In this document: in pieces, positions 1 to 4,474 of the stretch
Layout: every line of letters begins with the position of its first letter
Numbering within the stretch: the first letter of the stretch is position 1
Assembly: GCA_029554925.1 (NCBI GenBank)
Contig: JAKPUV010000435.1
Span: 1-6,220, forward strand
Origin: Candidatus Hydrogenedentota bacterium
Lineage (GTDB): Bacteria > Hydrogenedentota > Hydrogenedentia > Hydrogenedentales > CAITNO01
DNA: 6,220 nucleotides
Reading direction: 5' to 3'
Translations under genes and position numbers: made by a program
Notes under the pieces: generated by a model
Told to the model about the DNA's origin: nothing
Databases searched by the model: none
The model's input: the letters and a program-made list of their open reading frames with translations, nothing else

Positions 1-1227
1 GCCCAGCGACGCCAGGCGCTCCTCGATCCTCTCGTACCCCCGGTCAATGTGGTAGACGCGGTGCAGGACCGTCTCTCCCTCGCCCGCCATGAGTCCGGCG
101 ATCACGAGGGCCGCGCTCGCGCGCAGGTCCGACGCCATGACTGGCGCGCCCGACAGCCCGGAAACGCCGCGCACAATGGCCGTGTTCCCGTCCACGCTGA
201 TGTCCGCGCCCATGCGCACCAGCTCCGCCACCTGCATGAACCGGTTCTCGAACACCGTCTCCCGGATGCGGCTCGCGCCGTCGGCGCAGGTAAGCATGGC
301 CATGAACTGGGCCTGGAGGTCCGTGGCGAAGCCGGGGAAGGGCTGCGTGGCGACATCCACCGCCTTCAGCCCGTTCGGCGCCGCCACACGGATGCGGTTC
401 GCCGCCGCCTCCACGGTCGCGCCCGCCTCCGACAGTTTGTCCAGAAAGACCGGCAGATGGTCCGCGTTCGCGTCCAGCACCGTCACGTCGCCGCGCGTGG
501 CGGCGGCGGCGGCCAGAAAGGTGCCCGCCTCGATCCGGTCGGGAACCGCCGTGTGGTCCGCCCCGCCGAGGGCCTCCACGCCCACGACCGTGATGACGTC
601 CGTTCCCGCGCCGGAGATCTGCGCGCCCATCGCGTTGAGGAAACGCGCCAGGTCCGCCACCTCCGGCTCCCGCGCCACGTTCACCAGCCGGGTGACCCCG
701 TCGGCGCGCGTGGCCGCCATCATCAGCGTTTCCGTCGCGCCCACGCTGGGGAAGTCCAGCGTGAAGCGGGTCCCCCGGAGCTTGCCGTCGGCCAGCACAT
801 AGCCCTCGTCCAGGCGGATGTTCGCGCCCAGGGCCTCCAGCCCCTTCAGGTGGATGTCCACCGGGCGGGTGCCGATGGCGCATCCGCCGGGCAGCGACAC
901 GCGCGCCCGGCCGCACCGGGCCAGCAGCGGACCCAGCACGAAGAATGACGCCCGCATCTTCCGGACGAGGTCATAGGGCGCCTCGGGCTCCAGGACGCCG
1001 GAGGCGTCCATGATCATGTAGCGGCCCGTGAACTCCGTCCGCACGCCCATGTGCGACAGCAGCTTGTCCATGGAGAAGACATCGTGCAGACAGGGCACGT
1101 TGTGCAGCGTGCAGGGGGCCTCCGCCAGCAGCGACGCCGCCAGCAGCGGCAGCACCGCGTTTTTCGCGCCATGCACATGCACTGCGCCCCTCAGCGGGTT
1201 CCCCCCCCGGATTACGATTCGGTCCAT
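1..1227 (-). CDS. murA: UDP-N-acetylglucosamine 1-carboxyvinyltransferase, 3' end cut by window edge
   Basis: Catalyses the first committed step of peptidoglycan synthesis in the cytoplasm: transfer of enolpyruvate from phosphoenolpyruvate to UDP-GlcNAc. I translated 409 codons, open from 1227 to base 1 without a stop. Compared with the E. coli enzyme (419 residues, recalled), the alignment is nearly gap-free and about ten C-terminal residues are missing. Visible landmarks are Lys22 in HGAKNA, Arg92 in KMRAS, the catalytic loop LPGGCAIGTRP with Cys116 (the residue attacked by fosfomycin), PDRIEAGTF at 229-237, Asp303 in ATDLQAQF, and HIDRGYERIEE near the end. Keeping Cys116 predicts fosfomycin sensitivity at the target level. 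The ATG at 1227 fits the family N terminus (MDRIVIRGG) and has GGTGGAG eight bases upstream. Another ATG at 1232 is out of frame. murA is separated from secG by a terminator, so it probably has its own promoter. Confidence 0.97.
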   Translation of the reverse strand, partial: MDRIVIRGGNPLRGAVHVHGAKNAVLPLLAASLLAEAPCTLHNVPCLHDVFSMDKLLSHMGVRTEFTGRYMIMDASGVLEPEAPYDLVRKMRASFFVLGPLLARCGRARVSLPGGCAIGTRPVDIHLKGLEALGANIRLDEGYVLADGKLRGTRFTLDFPSVGATETLMMAATRADGVTRLVNVAREPEVADLARFLNAMGAQISGAGTDVITVVGVEALGGADHTAVPDRIEAGTFLAAAAATRGDVTVLDANADHLPVFLDKLSEAGATVEAAANRIRVAAPNGLKAVDVATQPFPGFATDLQAQFMAMLTCADGASRIRETVFENRFMQVAELVRMGADISVDGNTAIVRGVSGLSGAPVMASDLRASAALVIAGLMAGEGETVLHRVYHIDRGYERIEERLASLG

Positions 1228-1235
1228 TTCATGTT

Positions 1236-1242
1236 CTCCACC
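1236..1242 (-). promoter_or_regulatory. Ribosome binding site of murA
   Basis: On the minus strand GGTGGAG lies 8 bases before the ATG at 1227. It favours this start over the out-of-frame ATG at 1232, which would lie only 3 bases from the purine-rich core. Confidence 0.75.
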
Positions 1243-1250
1243 GATGACAT

Positions 1251-1256
1251 CTTATA
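1251..1256 (-). promoter_or_regulatory. Candidate -10 element for murA
   Basis: The minus strand reads TATAAG (5 of 6 matches to TATAAT) in an otherwise very GC-rich gap. This places a transcription start near 1244 and a leader of about 17 bases. No convincing -35 hexamer sits 16-18 bases upstream (the position reads AACGCC), so this is a tentative call. It is supported mainly by the terminator just upstream, which implies a separate promoter. Confidence 0.35.
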
Positions 1257-1293
1257 TCCCCCGGGAGGCCCGTGGCGTTCCCGGAGGCCCCTG

Positions 1294-1332
1294 CAACAAC
1301 AAAGGCCCAAAGCCGGTAAAAGCCTTGGGCCT
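1294..1332 (-). terminator. Rho-independent terminator of the tpiA-secG unit
   Basis: AGGCCCAA (1303-1310) and TTGGGCCT (1325-1332) form a perfect 8-bp stem. On the minus strand the stem is followed by TTGTTGTTG, a U-rich tail in RNA. It starts 21 bases after the secG stop. The loop of 14 bases can form two further pairs. The orientation of the U tail shows it ends minus-strand transcription coming from secG and so insulates murA. Confidence 0.8.
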
Positions 1333-1353
1333 GCGTCCGTTACGGTAATTCAC

Positions 1354-1965
1354 TCACTGTGCGGGAGGGGCAGGCGCCGTCTCCGTCGTATGTTCCTCCG
1401 TCGCCGGGGCCGCCGCTTCGGGCGCGGGCACCGCCGCCGGAGCCGCCTCAACCGGGGCTGCGGGGGCCGCCTCGGCGGGCGCCGCCGCCGCGGGGGCCGC
1501 CTCCGGCACGGGGGTGGCCTCGACCACCACCGGCGCGGGCGCGGGCGCCGCAGCCGGCGCCGCAGTGTCCGCCGCAGGGGCCGCCGCGGGGGCTGCGGCA
1601 TCCGTGGCCGCCGCCTCGGGCGCGGGATTCTGCTCCTCGAAGAGGGCGTTCATGTTCGCGATTTCCTCCTCGCTGACCGGCGCGGGCGCCGCGCTGCGGC
1701 CGACGCGTCCGGAGAGCGTGGACATGAGCAGGGCCAGCACCATGAAGACGCCGGCCGCCGCGTAGGTGATCTTCTGCGGGAGGCTCTTGGACGAGCGGGG
1801 GCCGAACACCGTGTCGCTGCCGCCGCCGACGCCGAAGGCCCCGGCGAACCCGGTGCCCTTGCCCTTCTGCAGGAGGACGATGACGATCAGCCCCAGGCAG
1901 GCGGGCAGATACAGCAGCAGGATCAGCCACCACAGCACGGTCGAGTTGAAAATTGCCTCAAGCAT
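1354..1965 (-). CDS. secG: Preprotein translocase subunit SecG with long Ala/Pro-rich tail
   Basis: SecG is the small auxiliary subunit of the SecYEG channel in the inner membrane and stimulates SecA-driven protein export. The 203-residue product has a first membrane segment at about 10-32 and then the conserved cytoplasmic loop (LLQKGKG at 31-37, AFGVGGGSDTVFG at 43-55). A second membrane segment follows at about 67-84. These features are diagnostic for SecG. From about residue 92 the chain continues as a low-complexity tail rich in Ala, Pro and Glu, with a short acidic, helix-like segment at 98-111. E. coli SecG is about 110 residues, so the tail nearly doubles the usual length. In the E. 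coli topology both termini are periplasmic, so the tail would lie outside the cytoplasm. The ATG at 1965 is the only sensible start because an in-frame TGA lies one codon upstream. AAAGGA is 12 bases upstream, rather far. It follows tpiA by 49 bases, and the tpiA-secG pairing recurs in many bacteria. Confidence 0.93.
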   Translation of the reverse strand: MLEAIFNSTVLWWLILLLYLPACLGLIVIVLLQKGKGTGFAGAFGVGGGSDTVFGPRSSKSLPQKITYAAAGVFMVLALLMSTLSGRVGRSAAPAPVSEEEIANMNALFEEQNPAPEAAATDAAAPAAAPAADTAAPAAAPAPAPVVVEATPVPEAAPAAAAPAEAAPAAPVEAAPAAVPAPEAAAPATEEHTTETAPAPPAQ

Positions 1966-1992
1966 GGGTCAGTCAAGTCCTTTGTGGTCGGC

Positions 1993-2005
1993 GCCCCGGA
2001 GGGGC
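1993..2005 (-). other. Small GC hairpin between tpiA and secG
   Basis: GCCCC and GGGGC form a 5-bp stem around a 3-base loop in the 49-base gap. No U-run follows on the minus strand (the next bases read GCCGACCACA), so it is unlikely to be a full terminator. It might lower secG expression relative to tpiA or mark an RNA-processing point. A stem this short could also be chance in GC-rich DNA. Confidence 0.25.
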
Positions 2006-2014
2006 CGGTGTTTT

Positions 2015-2770
2015 TTAGCGGGCCGCCTTCACGATCGCGGCGAAGCTGTCCGCCTTCAGCGCGGCGCCGCCGACGAGGAACCCGTCCACGTTTTCCTTGG
2101 AGAACAGCTCGGCCGCATTGTCGGCCTTCACGCTGCCGCCGTACTGGATCCGGATCGCCGCCGCCGCGTCCGCGCCGAACAGCTCGGCCACGAGGGCCCG
2201 CGTGAACACGTGGACCTCCTCGGCCTGCTCGGGCGACGCCGTCTCGCCGGTGCCGATGGCCCACACGGGCTCGTACGCCAGCACCACGTTCGCCAGGTCG
2301 GCCGCCGTGAGGCCCTTCAGCCCCTCGACCACCTGCCGGCGGATCACGTCGTTCATGAGACCGCCCTTGCGCTCCTCAAGCAGCTCGCCGATGCAGAACA
2401 TCACCTTCATCCCCGCCGCCAGGGCGAAGCGCAGCTTCTCGTTCAGCAGCGCGTCGGTCTCGCCCAGGATGTGGCGCCGCTCGCTGTGGCCGATGATCAC
2501 CCACGCGCACCCGGCGTCCTGCAGGAACTGCGGGCTGATCTCGCCCGTGTACGCGCCGCTCGCCTTCACATAGGCGTTCTGCGCGCCCACCTGCACATTC
2601 GACCCAGCCGCCGCCTTCGCCACGGCGTCCAGCGCCGTGAACATGGGGCAGACCACCACTTCCACATTGTCCACGTCCGCGACAAGGGGTTTCAGCGCCT
2701 CCACCAGCGCCACGCCCTCCGCGATCTTCAGGTTCATCTTCCAGTTACCGGCGATGATCGGCTTTCTCAC
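2015..2770 (-). CDS. tpiA: Triosephosphate isomerase
   Basis: Interconverts dihydroxyacetone phosphate and glyceraldehyde 3-phosphate in glycolysis and gluconeogenesis, in the cytoplasm and usually as a homodimer. From the GTG at 2770 the product has 251 residues, close to the family norm of about 250. All catalytic positions are present: Asn9 and Lys11 in AGNWKMN, His95 in IIGHSERR, and Glu167 in the signature AYEPVWAIGTG. The phosphate-binding YGGSVK and the C-terminal GGAALK are also present. The frame stays open upstream to an ATG at 2848, but those 26 residues have no counterpart in the family. The GTG has GGGAGA 8 bases before it and gives the canonical start (V/M)RKPIIAGNWKMN. secG follows 49 bases downstream. 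pgk and gap, common partners elsewhere, are not beside it. Confidence 0.96.
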   Translation of the reverse strand: MRKPIIAGNWKMNLKIAEGVALVEALKPLVADVDNVEVVVCPMFTALDAVAKAAAGSNVQVGAQNAYVKASGAYTGEISPQFLQDAGCAWVIIGHSERRHILGETDALLNEKLRFALAAGMKVMFCIGELLEERKGGLMNDVIRRQVVEGLKGLTAADLANVVLAYEPVWAIGTGETASPEQAEEVHVFTRALVAELFGADAAAAIRIQYGGSVKADNAAELFSKENVDGFLVGGAALKADSFAAIVKAAR

Positions 2771-2778
2771 TACTGCAT

Positions 2779-2784
2779 TCTCCC
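2779..2784 (-). promoter_or_regulatory. Ribosome binding site that fixes the tpiA GTG start
   Basis: GGGAGA on the minus strand lies 8 bases before the GTG at 2770. Family alignment also places the start here, so the longer open frame to 2848 can be discarded. Confidence 0.7.
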
Positions 2785-2859
2785 GCGGCACGCGCCGCCT
2801 TGCTGCGTTTTCTCCAGGGAAACAGACAGGGAATCCCGCCCCCCGCAACGCCTTCCAGA

Positions 2860-2877
2860 GGGGGCAAACGTGCCCCC
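2860..2877. other. Hairpin in the tpiA leader
   Basis: GGGGGCA (2860-2866) and TGCCCCC (2871-2877) form a perfect 7-bp stem with a 4-base loop. If the tpiA promoter candidate is right, this folds in the first half of a leader of about 147 bases. On the minus strand it is followed by TCTGGAAGG and not by a U-run, so it is not a standard terminator. A stabilising or regulatory 5' hairpin is possible. Confidence 0.4.
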
Positions 2878-2907
2878 AACCCCGGAAAACCCTGCGGACA
2901 TTCGGCG

Positions 2908-2937
2908 GGATTGTGCCCCGCTACCCTATCACAATCC
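2908..2937. promoter_or_regulatory. Perfect 8-bp dyad overlapping the tpiA promoter candidate
   Basis: GGATTGTG (2908-2915) and CACAATCC (2930-2937) are exact inverted repeats separated by 14 bases. They bracket the proposed -10 hexamer and reach the predicted start of transcription, which is where a repressor operator would sit. The dyad is less GC-rich than its surroundings, so chance is a weaker explanation than for the other repeats nearby. The factor is unknown. Confidence 0.4.
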
Positions 2938-2952
2938 GGCGCGGCAATACAA
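2923..2952 (-). promoter_or_regulatory. Candidate promoter of tpiA-secG
   Basis: On the minus strand TTGTAT (2952-2947) is followed after 18 bases by TAGGGT (2928-2923). The -35 keeps the TTG core and the -10 matches 3 of 6, so it is a weak sigma70-type match. The predicted start is near 2916. It is the best candidate I found in the gap on this strand, but other positions cannot be excluded. Confidence 0.35.
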
Positions 2953-3069
2953 CTTGCACCGGTCGTGAGGGGCCGCCTCGGGTCATCTTGGAAGGTGGGC
3001 GCCCTGCGGCCGGCAAGACCGCAAATGGCTTGGCGACGGTTATTTCTTCGGAATTTTGGCCGGCGCGAT

Positions 3070-3088
3070 GCGCGGGGTTTACCCGCGC
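3070..3088. promoter_or_regulatory. Perfect 7-bp dyad over the -35 of the zinc-ribbon gene promoter
   Basis: GCGCGGG (3070-3076) and CCCGCGC (3082-3088) are exact inverted repeats around GTTTA. They cover the -35 hexamer at 3078-3083. The placement suits an operator, but the arms are pure G/C in GC-rich DNA, so chance is quite possible. Confidence 0.3.
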
Positions 3089-3106
3089 GGCGCGTTCTGC
3101 TATAAT
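3078..3106 (+). promoter_or_regulatory. Sigma70-type promoter of the zinc-ribbon/acidic-tail gene
   Basis: TTTACC (3078-3083, 4 of 6 to TTGACA) is followed by exactly 17 bases and then a perfect TATAAT (3101-3106). This is the best promoter match in the window and stands out against the GC-rich background. Transcription would start near 3113, giving a leader of about 55 bases before the GTG at 3168. Confidence 0.75.
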
Positions 3107-3152
3107 CCCGCCGCCCCGGCCAATCAGGCAGGGGGCGGACGAACACCAGCAG

Positions 3153-3158
3153 AAAGGA
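3153..3158 (+). promoter_or_regulatory. Ribosome binding site that fixes the GTG start at 3168
   Basis: AAAGGA ends 9 bases before the GTG. Together with the promoter at 3078-3106 it rules out the much longer open frame that extends back into tpiA. Confidence 0.75.
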
Positions 3159-3167
3159 TTTTTCGCC

Positions 3168-3620
3168 GTGCCCATCAAATATTACTGCCCGAAATGTCAC
3201 CGCCGCTTTCTGGAGTGGGGCGCGGAGAAACTCTCGCACACCTGTCCGAACCCGGAATGCGGGTCGGAGTCCCTGGTGCTCATGGAGTCCACCACGCTGG
3301 AGGCTCCGGAGAAGCCCAAGCTGAAGAAGGTCAAGCGCAAAAAGACCCCGCCCGTGATCCCCCTGGGCGATGACTTCGACGTGGATGAGGCGATGGTGGA
3401 CATGCCGCTTGAGGACGAGGATTTCGAGGACGTCGAGGTGGAGGAGGAGGAGCTGGAGACGGAGGAGGTCGAGGAGACCGAAGAGGTGCTCGAGGAGACC
3501 GCGGACGACTTCGAGGAGGAGGCGGAGGCCACGGACGACCTGGAGGCCGACGACACCGAGGAGGAGATCGCCGACGATGATCTCGGCGGGGATCTGCCGC
3601 TGGACACGGAAGAACTCTAG
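3168..3620 (+). CDS. Small zinc-ribbon protein with basic linker and acidic tail, function unknown
   Basis: I do not recognise a characterised family. The 150-residue product starts MPIKYYCPKC and has four cysteines (C7, C10, C26, C31) spaced CX2C-X15-CX4C, a probable zinc ribbon at about 5-38. A basic linker follows, with eight Lys/Arg in residues 49-59. The rest (67-150) is extremely acidic: 47 of 84 residues are Asp or Glu. There is no signal peptide or membrane segment, so it should be cytoplasmic. Its layout resembles the FYDLN-acid proteins of alphaproteobacteria (small N-terminal zinc ribbon plus acidic tail), but that motif is absent, so the link is only architectural. Zinc ribbons with charged tails often contact nucleic acid, RNA polymerase or ribosomes; that role here is inference. 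It is a single-gene unit with a strong promoter, divergent from tpiA and convergent with the exported protein at 3698-4444. The GTG start follows from the ribosome binding site and promoter. Confidence 0.85.
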   Translation: MPIKYYCPKCHRRFLEWGAEKLSHTCPNPECGSESLVLMESTTLEAPEKPKLKKVKRKKTPPVIPLGDDFDVDEAMVDMPLEDEDFEDVEVEEEELETEEVEETEEVLEETADDFEEEAEATDDLEADDTEEEIADDDLGGDLPLDTEEL

Positions 3621-3641
3621 GCCCCTGCACCAAAACCACGG

Positions 3642-3673
3642 CGCCCGGAACCCGCACACGCGGGTTCCGGGCG
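3642..3673. terminator. Bidirectional hairpin terminator between convergent genes
   Basis: The arms 3642-3655 and 3660-3673 form a perfect 14-bp GC-rich stem with the loop ACAC. It starts 22 bases after the zinc-ribbon gene stop (3620) and lies 25 bases beyond the stop of the minus-strand gene (3698). On the minus strand a TTTT stretch follows closely (CCGTGGTTTTGG). On the plus strand the tail is weaker (TCTTGCATCC). It probably serves both genes. Confidence 0.8.
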
Positions 3674-3697
3674 TCTTGCATCCAAAAGGGGGGAACG

Positions 3698-4444
3698 TCA
3701 GCTCCCGGGCTTCTCCTGCTCCCACGGCTCCTTGGGGGCGGGTTCCTCCGCCAGGGAGACGTTGATCTTGTCGTACTGGTAGGAGACCTTCACCACAGGG
3801 GCCGCGTCCTTAAACTCCTTGCGGAAGAACCCGGCCAGGGTCGCCTCGGCGGGGACGGTCACGGTGACCCCCCGTCCGGAGGCGGGCAGGGAGCGCACAC
3901 CGTCCTCAAACACCACCGCGCACTCCATCCGCTTGGCCAGATCCTCCAGCACATCAATCAGGTCGCGGTTCTCATAAGAGAGCGGGGTCTCCGGCACGGG
4001 CGTGGTGATTTTCCGGTGGAAGTCCGCGGCAAGCTCCTCGCCGAGCATGACGTCCGAGGCGTTGGATGACGTGCCGGCCGGGCTGGGCACGGGCGCGGGC
4101 GCGGGCGCGTTGGACCGTTCGACGGACACGACCTGCCTGCGGGGGATCTTCATGGCCGGCTGCCCCGGAACGACCTCCACCTCGACGGCGCTCGGGGTTT
4201 CCCGAATCACACGGGCGCCGCGCAGCTGTTTTCCGTTCTTAAGGGTGACGACGTCCCCCTCGATCGGCGTGCCGGTGGAGCCGCCCTCCGCTTCGGCCGG
4301 TTCCGCGTCCGCGCCGGCGTCGGGGGATCCGGCGTCCGCCGCCGGGGCCTCCGGAGCGGGGGCGGGCGGATCCTGCGCCCAGACCGCGGCGGGCGCGCAC
4401 AGCAGCGCGGCCAGCACAAGCATGCAAGACACTCTGAGTTTCAT
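3698..4444 (-). CDS. Exported protein with SH3-like segment and STN-like C-terminal domain
   Basis: The 248-residue product begins with a signal peptide: positive MKLR, a hydrophobic core at about 7-20, and a probable signal peptidase I site VWA|QD after residue 23. Cys16 is not in a proper lipobox, so a lipoprotein is less likely. An Ala/Pro/Asp/Glu-rich linker spans about 25-62. Residues 63-109 (VVTLKNGKQLRGARVI, then KIPRRQVVSVE) look like a small SH3-like beta barrel. A second Pro/Ala/Ser linker follows. Residues 153-232 (LSYENRDLIDVLEDLAKR, then VTVTVPAEATLAGFF, ending KINVSL) resemble the short N-terminal (STN) domain of secretins and TonB receptors. No secretin or receptor barrel follows. 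It should work in the periplasm or at the envelope; its substrate is unknown. The ATG at 4444 follows the kinase stop by 30 bases and has its own strong ribosome binding site, so the two are probably co-transcribed. The STN call rests on pattern, not on a profile search. Confidence 0.85.
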   Translation of the reverse strand: MKLRVSCMLVLAALLCAPAAVWAQDPPAPAPEAPAADAGSPDAGADAEPAEAEGGSTGTPIEGDVVTLKNGKQLRGARVIRETPSAVEVEVVPGQPAMKIPRRQVVSVERSNAPAPAPVPSPAGTSSNASDVMLGEELAADFHRKITTPVPETPLSYENRDLIDVLEDLAKRMECAVVFEDGVRSLPASGRGVTVTVPAEATLAGFFRKEFKDAAPVVKVSYQYDKINVSLAEEPAPKEPWEQEKPGS

Positions 4445-4450
4445 GAGGGG

Positions 4451-4457
4451 CTCCTTT
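4451..4457 (-). promoter_or_regulatory. Strong ribosome binding site of the exported STN-like protein
   Basis: AAAGGAG on the minus strand lies 6 bases before the ATG at 4444, inside the 30-base gap after the kinase stop. This is the most canonical Shine-Dalgarno site in the window and fixes the start. Confidence 0.8.
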
Positions 4458-4474
4458 CAGAATCCGCCACCATT

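Larger units (their letters stand above)
2771..3167. other. Divergent intergenic region, no gene seen
   Basis: This 397-base stretch lies between the divergent starts of tpiA (minus) and the zinc-ribbon gene (plus). Open frames crossing it are extensions of the flanking genes or have no recognisable protein. It holds a near-consensus promoter for the plus-strand gene, a weaker candidate promoter for tpiA, and three perfect inverted repeats (2860-2877, 2908-2937, 3070-3088). A locally AT-richer patch at about 3038-3060 (TTATTTCTTCGGAATTTT) lies upstream of the plus-strand promoter and might act like an UP element. I saw no known riboswitch or tRNA-like fold by eye. Confidence 0.6.

Noticed and set aside
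44..948. Long open frames on both strands overlapping murA, rich in Arg, Gly, Ala and Pro
   Set aside because: They are out of frame with a clear, full murA match and have the composition expected from alternate frames of GC-rich coding DNA.
1430..1620. GCC-rich repetitive DNA as a tandem repeat array or CRISPR
   Set aside because: There are no regular repeat-spacer units. The pattern is codons for Ala/Pro in the SecG tail.
1051..2205. A 384-codon plus-strand open frame opposite secG
   Set aside because: It is antisense to secG and the end of tpiA, is dominated by Arg/Gly repeats created by the GCC-rich tail, and has no recognisable domain.
2771..2848. ATG start for tpiA at 2848
   Set aside because: The extra 26 residues have no family counterpart, and the GTG at 2770 has a good ribosome binding site and the canonical N terminus.
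1766..2968. A 400-codon plus-strand open frame opposite tpiA
   Set aside because: It is antisense to an unmistakable tpiA with all catalytic residues, and shows no domain of its own.
2637..3167. Upstream extension of the zinc-ribbon frame into tpiA
   Set aside because: It overlaps tpiA antisense. The ribosome binding site at 3153 and promoter at 3078-3106 place the start at the GTG at 3168.
3331..3681. Minus-strand Arg/Pro- and Ser-rich open frames opposite the acidic tail
   Set aside because: They are mirror images of GAG/GAC codons. The plus-strand gene has a promoter, ribosome binding site, zinc ribbon and terminator.
4382..4444. Lipoprotein signal on the exported protein because of Cys16
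   Set aside because: The residues before Cys16 (AALL) do not form a proper lipobox, and a good signal peptidase I site VWA|QD follows.
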